From: Gyrodactylus bullatarudis
Taxonomy: Eukaryota; Platyhelminthes; Monogenea; Gyrodactylidea; Gyrodactylidae
Direction of reading: 5' to 3'
Assembly: GCA_012064415.1 (NCBI GenBank)
Contig: SSNU01000095.1
Location: 1-64,000 of the forward strand
DNA length: 64,000 nucleotides
Part shown: positions 48,301-52,213 of the stretch, piece by piece
Layout: each line of letters opens with the position of its first letter
Position numbering within the stretch: position 1 is the stretch's first letter
Position numbers and translations under genes: made by a program
The notes under the pieces: generated by a model
What the model was told of the DNA's origin: nothing
Databases searched by the model: none
The model's input: the letters and a program-made list of their open reading frames with translations, nothing else

Positions 48301-50102
48301 AAAATTTCTTATAAATGATTATGATATTGGAAAAAATAAAAATTCCAAACCTGTATATGTTTCCTTTTAACTTTTTACCGAATGGATTAAACTTTAAATT
48401 TTTGTCGATCGATATGACATGTGGGGATTTTCTAAATTGATGCTTAATAAAAAAATTGCTCGAATTTTTTAAAGTTTTCTGTGGAAATTTTGGTATTTCT
48501 GGACAAAGATAAGATTATTCAAAATTTTAGAGAGCTTGCCAGACTGATCTTTTTTTTAAATAAAGAAAACCAGTATGAATTCTCAAATTTTTCATCAAGA
48601 AATTGAATTTGATCAAGATTTTTCCAGAATCTAGATCGTAAGCTCAACTGTCAAGAAATATAAACTAGCTTTAGAAAGAGAACATGTTACAGACATTGTC
48701 AAACCATAGTATTAGGAGATTACACATTAAACAAGTTTTCTATAATTATAGATTATAGTCTATATGTGGGAGTACTAGGTTAGTGTACAATACAGAGTTT
48801 AAAGACTAAAAGATAGGCACTATTCTATTTAAAAAGAAATAGGGTAATGAATCGGAGCTTTTACCTGTAGTTTTTCATGATAAGAATAGGTACCCCATAC
48901 CTCATTTGTCTTTTGGGTTAACATGCATGTAGAACCCCTGACTTTTTATCAGACGAGAGTTATATATAATCGTCAGAGTTTCTCTTCATTCAAGATAAGA
49001 ATTATATATAATGAGCAGAGGCTTGATTATTATACATAATCGGCGAAGATTATATATAACTATCAAGTTCTATAGAATGATTTTTATTAAAAAAAATTAT
49101 TAAAATAATTATGAGAATCTGGTACAAGTTTAATAAGAATTTGACATATTTTTGAAATGTTTTTGGATTTGAAAATCTATTCTCATCTGAAGAAAAAACT
49201 TTTGATCTCTAGATAGAAAATAATATTTTCATTCTCACTCTTTTTGATAAAACTAATTATTCTATTTTGAGACTTATCTTATCTATTCATAATTTTGTTT
49301 ATAATCTTTGTTAATTTGATTAAATAAATTGACCGACGCTCCATTCACCTGGATAGATAATCAGAATGAAATGTGACTGTATTATCTTTTTTCTACCTAG
49401 CTGTGATCCCCCATGCATTCCTTATCTGGGAATGTATCTTACTGACCTTTCGTTTATTGAAGAGGGGACGCTGAATTTTGGCGAAAATGATTTGATTAAC
49501 TTCTCTAAAATGAGAATGGTTAGTTTTGATTACCTTTCTATATTTATTCATTTATAATTTTCAAATTAATATACTCTTTAATAATCCCGCCAGAAATATA
49601 CAGTTTGAATCTTACTGTATTAAATTAATAGTGACTACATTTTATAGCTTTAAATAAAGATTATAATTATTTAAATAAATCAGGAAAGTCACAAGTAAGT
49701 AAAGGAAGTAGAATTGATTAAAGAAGAGTTGAATCTATAAAAAGCATAGTCATTCGAAGGAAAATAGGACAGAACTTGACTGCACTCAAATTCCACTTTT
49801 TGTATCTCAAAAATACGTAGGTTAATAAGCTAATTTTAATAGAAACAAACCAGAGAGGACAAAAAAATCAAGATTTTATTATTTTAATCTGATTACCAAC
49901 TGTACTCAAGTCAAGACATGATATTTTTCCCTTTTAGATAGCTCATATAATTCGGGAAATACAACGTTTCCATCAGACTCCATATTTAATCAATAAAAAG
50001 CAGCCAGTTATCAATTATTTACTTGATTTGTCAAAACATTATGACGATGAAAACACGTACAAGCGATCATTAGAGCTCGAACCAAGAGCCTCTATAGCTT
50101 AA
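3160..50102 (+). CDS. RASGRF: Ras guanine-nucleotide exchange factor, Ras-GRF family (5' end missing)
   Basis: Activates Ras-family GTPases by GDP/GTP exchange at the membrane in response to Ca2+/calmodulin (family knowledge). Exons read by splice sites and frame: 3160-3307, 6015-6083, 6141-6394, 7593-7672, 11261-11454, 13299-13409, 19596-19713, 22571-22737, 29569-29647, 30541-30845, 35945-36030, 36081-36156, 37956-38173, 38938-39178, 41515-41622, 42663-42807, 42868-43406, 44484-44761, 45171-45255, 46460-46737, 49401-49518, 49938-50102 (stop TAA). Phases agree throughout and give about 1286 codons after a split first codon. Domain order coiled coil, IQ, DH, PH, REM, Ser-rich linker, CDC25 is diagnostic of Ras-GRF rather than Sos. 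The N-terminal PH domain is not visible in 1-3159 and probably lies upstream. Weakest junction: the 41515 acceptor, chosen because it keeps the frame; a missed exon between 39178 and 41507 is possible. Introns of 57, 50 and 60 bp (after 6083, 36030, 42807) coexist with 6-7 kb ones. Confidence 0.95.
3386..4002. mobile_element. hAT-type MITE with 8-bp target duplication
   Basis: Ends TAGGGCCTCAAAAATAGTAC and, inverted, TAGGGCCTCGAAAAAGTAC, flanked by GTAATCAC on both sides (3378-3385, 4003-4010). 617 bp without a transposase ORF. Terminal repeat form and 8-bp duplication are typical of hAT. A second copy of the right end (TTGAGGCCCTAGTAATTA) is at about 4610-4628. Confidence 0.85.
4690..5003 (+). 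repeat. Member of a dispersed TTAA-type MITE family
   Basis: Shares long stretches with the copies at 20155-20542, 23630-23780 and 41693-42443, e.g. TTTGAATTAGTATGGCACGA and a right end of the form GTGGG-TTT-(A)AAG-GTTAA. Confidence 0.6.
5146..5298. repeat. Short foldback repeat
   Basis: Begins AGGCTAGTTGATATTTACTC and ends with the inverse CTTCATGTCAACTAGCCT. Ends match those of the larger foldbacks at 9784 and 29886 (GTTGATATGAAGATG type). Confidence 0.6.
5568..5962. repeat. Foldback element, type A (AGCTATTCTCGATGAATTTG ends)
   Basis: Left end AGCTATTCTCGATGAATTTG, right end its inverse (AAATTCATCGAGAACAG). The interior is itself inverted around a centre near 5720. Confidence 0.65.
6950..7335. 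repeat. Core of a type A foldback element
   Basis: Interior motifs only: TTTGTTGATTCCGAAATAAA, GATCACCATTAGACAAG and their inverse GATGATCCTGAAAAATAACG. A detached right end lies at 8330-8390. Confidence 0.5.
7593..19713 (+). CDS. RASGRF: RASGRF exons 4-7: remainder of the DH (Dbl homology) domain
   Basis: Four exons (7593-7672, 11261-11454, 13299-13409, 19596-19713) complete the DH domain, which in this family promotes exchange on Rac-type GTPases. Recognisable blocks in order: [35 protein letters not shown] with NHHYSLQVL, then [20 protein letters not shown] (the conserved CR3 helix, with AKSKLEEL), then [20 protein letters not shown] and [13 protein letters not shown] leading into the PH domain. 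Similarity to vertebrate Ras-GRF1/2 is strong along the whole block. Introns between them are filled by foldback repeats and a Penelope element. Confidence 0.95.
7800..8245. repeat. Palindromic repeat, separate family
   Basis: Arms about 7800-7965 and 8085-8245 are inverse copies, e.g. CATCGATATGAAAAAATCTA at left and AGATTTTCTCATATCGATG at right; AAACGTTTTA near both inner ends. Confidence 0.75.
9070..9545. repeat. Type A foldback element, right arm truncated
   Basis: Starts GCTATTCTAGATGAATTTGG. The internal inversion is clear: ATCATTAGACAAAGAAAATA at 9340 against TATTTTCTTTGTCTAATGAT at 9514. The expected right end is missing. Confidence 0.65.
9784..10434. repeat. Type C foldback element, complete
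   Basis: Starts GCTAGTTAATATGAAGATGG, ends ATTCCCATCTACATATTAAG. Interior includes GATCACAATTAAACAAAGAA and its inverse. About 650 bp, no ORF. Confidence 0.75.
10438..10905. repeat. Palindrome between two foldback elements
   Basis: Arms about 10441-10620 and 10740-10903. Left GAGTCAACTCTTTAAATGAT, right ATCATTTAAAGAGTTGACTC (perfect inverse); outer ends GAAACCGCCTGTAATTCTG and its imperfect inverse. Distinct family from the flanking foldbacks. Confidence 0.8.
10916..11205 (+). repeat. Type B foldback, left arm only
   Basis: GTTGGTTGATATGAAGTTGC onward matches the left arm of 11703-12420 almost base for base for about 190 bp. Its right arm is absent. It ends about 55 bp before RASGRF exon 5, whose other side carries the complete copy. 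Confidence 0.75.
11703..12420. repeat. Type B foldback element, complete
   Basis: About 718 bp. Begins AGTTGGTTGATATGAAGTTG, ends CCAACTTCATATCAATTAGC. Inner arms carry ATCAAGATTAGACAAGAAAG against TTTTCTTATCTAATCTTGAT. Confidence 0.8.
12908..13115 (+). repeat. Putative tRNA-derived SINE
   Basis: Head resembles a tRNA: GGCGAGCTGATCTGAGTG (A-box region) then GACCCCGGTTTAATTTACGG (B-box region, about 35 bp later). A less AT-rich body follows (GTGCGCCAGTTTTCGTGCCT, 13010-13029). No clear 3' tail repeat or target duplication. Confidence 0.5.
13410..15300. other. RASGRF intron 6, first part: one less AT-rich patch, no clear gene
   Basis: 14160-14740 is richer in G/C than its surroundings. On the + strand it gives protein-like pieces ([60 protein letters not shown]) broken by stops; on the - strand a hydrophobic 88-codon frame (14734-14468). 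Neither is recognised; decayed mobile-element coding sequence is most likely. Confidence 0.35.
15300..15640. repeat. Dispersed repeat, type D
   Basis: Shares TTGCGCTGATTCCAAATCTG and, about 160 bp later, TTCTGCGTCGATCGATATGA with copies at 34690-34930, 36470-36740 and 48240-48500. Confidence 0.6.
15957..17580 (-). pseudogene. Penelope reverse transcriptase-GIY-YIG protein (split and gapped)
   Basis: Penelope proteins prime reverse transcription at DNA ends and nicks and carry a GIY-YIG endonuclease. Upstream of the gap: [20 protein letters not shown] (finger region) and [13 protein letters not shown] with [18 protein letters not shown], conserved PLE RT blocks. Downstream: [20 protein letters not shown], then the endonuclease [20 protein letters not shown] with its two Cys, and the C terminus [20 protein letters not shown]. 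The middle of the RT including the catalytic Asp residues is in the unread 605-N gap, so integrity cannot be judged. The insertion at 17589 separates the N-terminal part, so the element is dead. Confidence 0.88.
16501..17105. other. Assembly gap (605 N)
   Basis: Unread bases inside the Penelope RT. Since related PLE copies exist at 24.4, 50.8 and 51.8 kb, the gap is probably a repeat-induced assembly failure. Confidence 1.
17589..18802. mobile_element. 1.2 kb palindromic element inserted in the Penelope ORF
   Basis: Near-perfect inverted arms of about 405 bp (17589-17993 and 18398-18802), ends CCTTTTTCAGGTCTAG, and a 404-bp spacer. TATA flanks both sides (17585-17588, 18803-18806). The Penelope frame (RKPLRSI then YSLLTKEHF) joins in phase only if both TATA copies are kept, so these may not be a simple duplication. 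The spacer contains a piece of another repeat family (ACGGGTAGTGATTTGG, 18024-18039) and a short open frame with [18 protein letters not shown]. Confidence 0.85.
19120..19190 (-). repeat. tRNA-like sequence, degenerate
   Basis: Minus strand reads GTGGTGTGGCGTAGTGGTAT followed by CGTACAAACCC and TCCCACACTGGGCATTC. The A-box (TGGCNNAGTGG) is good and the anticodon-arm region tRNA-like, but the T-arm/B-box is not intact. Pseudo-tRNA or SINE head, not a working tRNA gene. Confidence 0.4.
19809..20147 (-). repeat. Dispersed repeat, type E, copy 1
   Basis: About 340 bp; inverse match to 46791-47119, e.g. AGTTTGACACTTATAAACCT here and AGGTTTATAAGTGTCAAACT there. Transposon family unknown; no ORF. 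Confidence 0.8.
20155..20542 (+). repeat. TTAA-type MITE family member
   Basis: Right end GTGGGACTTTAAGGGTTAA (TTAA at 20539-20542). Interior shared with 41693-42443 (GATTACGAATCTACAGTT) and 43509-43745 (AAGATCTTTGCGTATTCCAG). Confidence 0.7.
20915..21520. repeat. Type A foldback element
   Basis: Left TTTGGGAATTCATAATTTCT, right TATGAATTCCCAAATGCACC plus the terminus GAGAATAGCT. Both arms carry the ACCGATTCAAAATGTA motif in inverse orientation (20990, 21425). Confidence 0.75.
21900..22352. repeat. Type A foldback element, left end lost
   Basis: Right terminus ATTCCCAAAACCATCCAGAA ending in AGAATAGCT. The interior has ATCCCCACTGGACAAAG and its inverse CTTGTCTAATGGTGATCCTG. The left part is disrupted. 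Confidence 0.55.
22571..36156 (+). CDS. RASGRF: RASGRF exons 8-12: second PH domain and connector to the REM
   Basis: Exon 22571-22737 begins with [12 protein letters not shown] and contains [15 protein letters not shown], the beta strands of the DH-associated PH domain. Exon 29569-29647 has [13 protein letters not shown]. Exon 30541-30845 has a family-specific insert, then [12 protein letters not shown] and the C-terminal PH helix with [11 protein letters not shown]. Exons 35945-36030 and 36081-36156, separated by a 50-bp intron, encode the connector ending [13 protein letters not shown]. Between exons 8 and 9 lies a nearly complete LINE in antisense orientation. Confidence 0.93.
23340..23362. 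repeat. AAGA microsatellite
   Basis: GTAAAGAAAGAAAGAAAGAA-type tetranucleotide run in the RASGRF intron after exon 8. Confidence 0.8.
24345..24860 (-). mobile_element. 5'-truncated Penelope-like element (3' end only)
   Basis: Closely resembles the 3' ends at 50.77 kb and 15.8 kb: starts AAAACGTCCGAGTATCCACT, includes the UTR and the C-terminal codons (minus strand, near 24570-24635), then is broken by a small TTAA-type MITE at 24637-24809. After the MITE only a short PLE-like piece follows, running in the opposite orientation (CATATGGTTTTAAATATATC near 24833). Confidence 0.8.
24637..24811. mobile_element. TTAA-type MITE inserted in the Penelope fragment
   Basis: About 175 bp with imperfect terminal inverted repeats AACCCTTTCAGTAC and GTATTGAAAGGGTT. 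The right end is followed by AA (GGGTTAA), the left by a mutated TTAA (TCAA), consistent with a non-autonomous piggyBac-type element. Its right boundary coincides with the resumption of Penelope-like sequence (AATAAAGAA). Confidence 0.65.
24860..26044. other. RASGRF intron 8 between the PLE fragment and the LINE: nothing recognised
   Basis: AT-rich, no ORF with family features. CCTACATTGTAGGC near 25860 is a short palindrome. Confidence 0.4.
26081..28671 (-). pseudogene. LINE ORF2: AP endonuclease and reverse transcriptase, one frameshift
   Basis: First part (28671 to about 28215) is an apurinic-type endonuclease: [41 protein letters not shown]. Near 28215 the frame shifts; the other frame continues as [16 protein letters not shown] and later [10 protein letters not shown], the endonuclease C terminus with its catalytic DH, and runs into the 647-aa RT frame (Met at 28024). 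RT motifs within that 647-aa frame: [20 protein letters not shown] (234-253), YIDLKKAFD (313-321), GVPQGS (371-376) and FADD (402-405, catalytic). The C-terminal region has [11 protein letters not shown] single indel, or an assembly error at this point, is the only visible defect. Confidence 0.88.
28715..29464 (-). CDS. LINE ORF1 protein: coiled coil plus RRM-like domain
   Basis: 249 aa. Residues about 35-95 form a coiled coil ([31 protein letters not shown]). Residues about 138-235 resemble the RRM/nucleic-acid-binding core of LINE ORF1 proteins: [13 protein letters not shown], an [17 protein letters not shown] strand, FKNKGKL and [16 protein letters not shown]. Such proteins coat the LINE RNA. 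No zinc knuckle is seen. The frame is fully open; it ends about 45 bp before ORF2 starts. Confidence 0.8.
   Translation of the reverse strand: MSELKFQISSRFLLMENLTNHGYLSPITNQNDGILIQLIKSLQTLIENQSKKFNLLLTSSQTQIDELKKSNLMLSNTIESMKVSFENSINQMKTELKLKKCNHAHFLPSKDDLLKLSDEELSKAVINEQRVIKLLQQESMRENNLIIYNAPDDIDVNDTCTKILEATCPDGPKLSILRHFRFGKPQNNKPKRLKVIFNSRVPFAVFKNKGKLASINGLVNMFIGRDLSQTLIEAKRRKLNLFPGEDPNQ
29886..30522. repeat. Type C foldback element
   Basis: Left AAGCTAATTGACATTAAGAT, right TCTCATTTTCATATCAACCC. About 637 bp; fills most of the intron between exons 9 and 10, with its right end only about 18 bp from the exon 10 acceptor. Confidence 0.65.
31495..33745. mobile_element. 2.2 kb palindromic element with 740-bp arms
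   Basis: Inner arms 31883-32619 and 32808-33546 are almost identical inverse copies (about 737 and 739 bp), separated by a 188-bp loop. Outer, more diverged arms extend to about 31495 and 33745 (GAATTTGACGATAAGTTGTC left; AACTTATCGTCAAATTCTTT right). The outer arms share a block with the spacer of the palindrome at 17589 (TGTGCTGATTTCAGAT-C/T-TG-CTTTCAG). The loop contains a third piece of arm sequence (CCAAGCCAGAATTTTTATCA), so the structure grew by an inverted duplication plus rearrangement. Confidence 0.85.
32383..32629 (+). pseudogene. Cys-rich reading frame ending at a splice donor, inside the palindrome arm
   Basis: ATG 32383 opens 59 codons with [20 protein letters not shown] (CYICG zinc-ribbon-like) and [20 protein letters not shown], ending at TAG 32560. 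One base further along, the frame continues [20 protein letters not shown] to CAG|GTGAGT at 32630. Two CxxC-like pairs suggest a zinc-binding N-terminal domain, perhaps of a transposase (inference). The other arm carries the same sequence and stop, so mutation preceded duplication. Upstream is CCAACCAATCAG (near 32317), a CCAAT box. Family not recognised. Confidence 0.4.
33806..34270 (+). repeat. Type C foldback element, left part
   Basis: GCTACTTAATATGAAGATGA start, AAGAAATCGAATTAGATCAA, and the interior AAGATCACCATCAGACAAAG. The right arm is absent or very diverged. Confidence 0.55.
34662..35202. mobile_element. MITE with 22-bp terminal inverted repeats
   Basis: AAAAAATAGGTCTCGGAGTA at left, TACTCCGAGACCTATTTTTT at right (perfect inverse). 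541 bp, includes a type D repeat block. Flanks do not show a convincing target duplication. Confidence 0.75.
35224..35260 (+). repeat. Isolated TTAA-type transposon end
   Basis: TTAACCCTTTAAGCACCAGC looks like the end of a piggyBac-type element with its TTAA target; no partner end was found nearby. Confidence 0.35.
36470..36740 (+). repeat. Dispersed repeat, type D
   Basis: CCTGATCCGAAATTTGACGC and TTTTGCGTCGATTGGTGTAT, shared with 15300-15640 and 34690-34930. Confidence 0.6.
36937..37510. repeat. Type C foldback element, complete
   Basis: Left AATAAGAAGATGGGAATTTA with AATCGAATTTGATCAAGATT; right AATCTTGATCATGTTCGATT with TTTCCCATCTTCATATTGAC. About 570 bp, upstream of RASGRF exon 13. Confidence 0.75.
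37956..43406 (+). CDS. RASGRF: RASGRF exons 13-17: REM (RasGEF-N) domain and Ser/Ala-rich linker
   Basis: Exon 37956-38173 carries the REM motif: [20 protein letters not shown] followed by [15 protein letters not shown]. The linker exons are 38938-39178, 41515-41622 (with FRRRSLSIT, matching a conserved linker site), 42663-42807 and 42868-43406. The last holds the Ala-rich stretch [14 protein letters not shown] and ends [16 protein letters not shown], which resembles the vertebrate segment just before the GEF domain. The donor of exon 16 is placed at 42808 (gtgagt) rather than at the weaker 42801 site, because only that phase joins exon 17 at 42868. The linker diverges most from vertebrates, as expected for a disordered region. 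Confidence 0.88.
38640..38815. repeat. Foldback fragment and dispersed repeat
   Basis: 38640-38715 matches 2690-2765 weakly (ATAAGAATAAAGTAG), and 38735-38815 is a type C left end (AATATGAAGATGGGAATTTT). Confidence 0.45.
39393..40412. repeat. Type B foldback with a long interior insertion
   Basis: Left GGTTTGTATGAAGTTGGGAA, right CATTCCCAATGTCATATCAA (inverse). The interior 39550-40190 is unrelated to other foldbacks and includes the short palindrome CGTAGCGTAAAGCTACG near 39570. Confidence 0.5.
41693..42443. mobile_element. TTAA-type MITE with a nested SINE/palindrome
   Basis: Starts ACCCTTAAAATCCCAGGGAA, contains GATTACGAATCTACAGTTAT and the family's 3' region (42300-42430). It is split by the 41911-42170 palindrome and tRNA-like sequence, giving the order of insertion. 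Confidence 0.6.
41911..42170 (-). repeat. tRNA-Ala-like sequence inside a perfect 71-bp inverted repeat
   Basis: Arms 41911-41981 and 42100-42170 appear perfectly complementary. The 118-bp loop, read on the minus strand, is GGTTGAGTGCTTGCCCAGCG ... GAGGTTCGATTCTCGGAG: A- and B-box positions filled as in tRNA-Ala/ID-type SINE heads. No acceptor stem or CCA-end pairing, so not a working tRNA. Confidence 0.65.
43509..43745. mobile_element. Complete small TTAA-type MITE
   Basis: TTAA at 43509-43512 and 43742-43745; ends TCCTCAAAGTCCCAGAG and CTGTGGGACTTTAAGGG (inverse). 229 bp between. Shares its interior with 20155-20542. Probably mobilised by a piggyBac-type transposase, but its ends differ from the element at 61 kb. 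Confidence 0.7.
44484..50102 (+). CDS. RASGRF: RASGRF exons 18-22: catalytic CDC25/RasGEF domain and C terminus
   Basis: The catalytic exchange domain is split over five exons. Visible family blocks: [19 protein letters not shown] (44484-44761), EELLDQNWM (45171-45255), [20 protein letters not shown] and [15 protein letters not shown] with [17 protein letters not shown] (46460-46737), [20 protein letters not shown] with NFSKMRM (49401-49518), and [16 protein letters not shown] to the stop (49938-50102). No catalytic block is missing, so the host gene looks intact despite its transposon-filled introns. Confidence 0.95.
45459..46020. repeat. Foldback element, mixed B/C type
   Basis: Left AAATATGAAGATGGGAATTT, right ATAGATTCCCAACTTCATAC. 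Interior has AGAAATTAGACAGGAAAGC and the inverse TTTCCTGTCTAATCTTGATC. Confidence 0.65.
46791..47119 (+). repeat. Dispersed repeat, type E, copy 2
   Basis: Opposite orientation to 19809-20147. Starts ACAGTTACAGTTGTACCTCT and ends near CCCCTTATTTACACCC. The pair lies 27 kb apart in the same gene, inverted. Confidence 0.8.
47195..48051 (-). mobile_element. Ginger-type DNA transposon, internally deleted
   Basis: Terminal inverted repeats about 41 bp, perfect: TGTTACGACCAATGTAGAAA then CTTTAATCAGTGTATACACTG; the inverse ends at 48051. Ends fit the TGTNR rule of Ginger elements. Flanked by TATA-rich sequence (TATATATA left, TATATG right), compatible with a short TA-rich target duplication. 857 bp, keeping only the C-terminal transposase part. 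Confidence 0.75.
47344..47760 (-). CDS. C-terminal fragment of a Ginger/KRBA2-like integrase-transposase
   Basis: 138 aa, open. [20 protein letters not shown] plus [19 protein letters not shown] form the small SH3-like beta barrel known from KRBA2/Ginger-type proteins; then [20 protein letters not shown] and a Cys-rich tail with C residues spaced as [19 protein letters not shown] and [12 protein letters not shown] (zinc-binding, near 105-136). The catalytic DDE core is absent, so it cannot transpose by itself. The intact frame could mean recent origin or a retained DNA-binding product (inference). Confidence 0.7.
   Translation of the reverse strand: MIEKMVQKTSGNVNIGTNVSIKIPDVDKSQIDASNIIGIVKSQDERGLYEIGCTSGTFEGLFSRGQFDILKNEFLSLEDVPDSKLSVRSASKLNSRSDGQGMLRCDCTSGCVNNRCSCLKRNILCNSRCHKSLSCKNK
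48070..49074. mobile_element. 1.0 kb element with about 125-bp terminal inverted repeats
   Basis: Left arm 48070-48191, right arm 48948-49074, nearly perfect inverse copies: TATAGAACTCGATAGATAAT against ATATAACTATCAAGTTCTATA. Several ATTATATATAA units lie within the arms. The interior holds a type D repeat (48240-48500) and a foldback tail (48585-48655); no ORF. It begins 18 bp after the Ginger-type element ends. Confidence 0.8.
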
Positions 50103-50189
50103 GATTTATGATTTGAATTAATCTCTGTAAAATGTGTATTTTTCCTTAAAAAAATTTCCTTATCACATTATGAAATAATATAAAAGTTA

Positions 50190-50207
50190 AATAAACTTGA
50201 AAATAAA
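50190..50207 (+). terminator. Probable RASGRF polyadenylation signals
   Basis: Two AATAAA hexamers (50190-50195 and 50202-50207) lie about 90-105 bp after the stop codon, in an AT-rich 3' UTR. Position and sequence fit; the cleavage site itself cannot be seen. Confidence 0.5.
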
Positions 50208-50767
50208 TTATTAAATTATAATTTTGATCAAAGAGTTGAAGCAGGAATAGAAGTCTTGGAAAGAAAGACAGAAATTTGATGGATAAGTTCCAAAATCTAC
50301 GGTGCTTAATGAGTTTGAAATTATATCTTCTCAAGCATCATTTTGATATTTTCCCTGGAGGCTCATTGGGATGCCTGTCTGGTGAACAAGGTGAAAAAAA
50401 TGCATCAATTGATGCAGAGAATCGAGTTTAGATACAATTCAAAAAACTTACTTTCAGACTACTGCTGGACAATCCAAAGAGATTAAAGTGCTATTTTAAA
50501 ATTTATAATATATCTAAAAATATTTCAGTTTGATGTAAAATTTAATTTTACTGATCAAAATTCTTGTTTTATCATAGAAGGAAATAAAATACAGGACTGA
50601 AAATAGCACCAATCGAGAGATCATAAAATTTTGCATCTGATAAGTGTCTTGGTTTAAAGTCTAGGGAACCAGAAAGACGACGACAACCCGTCTAATTTAT
50701 TTAATATTGAATGAAATCGAACTATAGAAGAGTTATTATGAATGAGTAATTCACGTTGTTTATCAAA
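50208..50767. other. RASGRF 3' flank: no gene seen
   Basis: AT-rich sequence up to the Penelope fragment. GGCTCATTGGGATGCCTGTC near 50361 is locally less AT-rich but not coding. Confidence 0.4.
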
Positions 50768-51560
50768 AACGTCCGAGTATCTACTTAAATTCATAATTTG
50801 GGAATGTATAAGAAAGAGATATATTTATAAACCATAAACGTATTTCTTAAAGCATCATCAGTGGCATTGCTTTAAAAATGATAAAAGTTAAAAGATTCAT
50901 TCAAGATAATATTTTACAAATAATGAAAGAAACAGTAAAAGATGAATAAAATTAGAATAATATGTAAGCTGAAAAAACACCAAAACTCTCCAATAAATAG
51001 CAACAGTGGAGAGAAAAGTGAAAAAGCTCACATAGGCCAGGGGAGTTGAAGGTTATAAGAATAGTTTCTTTGAACACATAGATTGGGTTTGAATAGATTA
51101 ATAAAGAATTTCTCTTTGACCCATACATCTATGCTGTCATCTCGAGGGTTTTTGTATAGAATGGAAAAATTCGAAATTGATGCAGCATGCTTCTCCTGTT
51201 TGATATGCCTAGTTACCGCAGTGTCCTTATTCAGATGATCACTTGATCTTGTAGCCAGCTTCCTAATTGTTTTACCTATGTAAGAAGCACCACAGTCACA
51301 TTGGAATTTATAAATTAGTAGAGTCTTCTCCTCCGGTTTGAGTAAATCTTTATGAATCAAACTAAACAGTCTCTGTGTTTTAAATACAATTTTCAATTGT
51401 ATATTATTTTTAATGTTGATTGATGAGATTTTTAAGTCTTCTTCTAATGTCATTACTAAAACCGTCGCCTTTGAAGTTGAGTCTCATGAAAATCTTTGTT
51501 TTCTCAATTTCATCTGTATTTACATCTTCATCCCTATTGTCTACAAATTTCTTAGGATAA
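50768..51560 (-). mobile_element. 5'-truncated Penelope-like element
   Basis: Closely matches the C-terminal part and 3' UTR of the PLE at 15.8 kb. Includes the 3' tail with ACGTCCGAGTATCTACTT (50769-50786) and an open frame at 51453-51028 with [17 protein letters not shown] (GIY-YIG). Upstream of 51453 the frame shifts and similarity stops near 51560 at KKFVDN. A dead fragment just downstream of RASGRF. Confidence 0.88.
51028..51453 (-). pseudogene. GIY-YIG endonuclease C-terminal fragment of a Penelope protein
   Basis: 141 codons: [20 protein letters not shown], the two-Cys plus SYIG motif, the helix [20 protein letters not shown], and the C-terminal [13 protein letters not shown] block ending LQLPWPM. 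Same protein as at 15.9-16.5 kb with scattered substitutions. The RT is absent. Confidence 0.85.
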
Positions 51561-51699
51561 CCATTCTCCATCAGCCGCAACTATGAATTCTCTATTTCAT
51601 TAAAAGAGTTGAGAATTTAGAAAATTAAAAGTAGACATCTTATTTAAACCAAAGGTATATATATAAGGAAATAATCTACAAGAGCGGAAGAAAGATACA

Positions 51700-51920
51700 T
51701 GCGGCTTCTATTTCGAATTTTTTCGTTTTATACAAAAACCCTAGGGACCACAGCATAGATGTATGGGTTAAAGAGAAATTCCTTATCAATCAATACAAAC
51801 CTAATCTATGGGTTCAAAAAAACTTTTCCTAAAATCTTCAATGTTCTCTCAATTGTTCCTATTTATTGAAGAGTTTTGGTGTTTTTTCAGCTTACATTTT
51901 AATATATTCTTTAAGTATTT
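51700..51920 (+). mobile_element. Penelope 3'-end fragment in the opposite orientation
   Basis: Plus-strand remnant of the same C terminus: in mixed frames it reads LYKNPRDHSIDVWV-like, then EKFLINQYKPNLWVQKN, followed by the UTR stretch AGAGTTTTGGTGTTTTTTCA (51869-51888). Together with 50768-51560 it makes a head-to-head pair of truncated PLEs. Confidence 0.75.
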
Positions 51921-52049
51921 ACTATTTATTTCATTTTAATTTGTAAAGTGTATTATCTCAATGAATTCTCACCAAGAATTTCTTAGTTCAAATCAGTCTA
52001 AAGTTGAGAATTATAATTATAATTATTTATCAATCAGCGAAGGAGTGAA

Positions 52050-52150
52050 TTATGATTGGCTAAAAATTTCATTCATACCGAAGGTTTTACACACAACTAA
52101 CTGCGATTGGATGAAATCATTCACAATTACTTTTCTGCATAAATAGTAGT
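52050..52150 (+). promoter_or_regulatory. Candidate promoter of the boule-like gene (two CCAAT boxes, TATA-like)
   Basis: Just upstream of the boule start there are two inverted CCAAT boxes, GATTGGCTAA near 52055 and GATTGGATGAA near 52105, about 50 bp apart, then a TATA-like CATAAATAG near 52139, about 75 bp before the ATG. The arrangement resembles a CCAAT/NF-Y promoter. The short ORF spanning this region has no recognisable content. Confidence 0.4.
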
Positions 52151-52213
52151 AGTTTGAAGAACAATAGTCAGTTTATAACTTGTTGGTTCGTTCAATTTAT
52201 CCTGTTGTTAATT

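Noticed and set aside
51961..52146. 61-codon ORF before boule
   Set aside because: No family features; overlaps the CCAAT-rich probable promoter.
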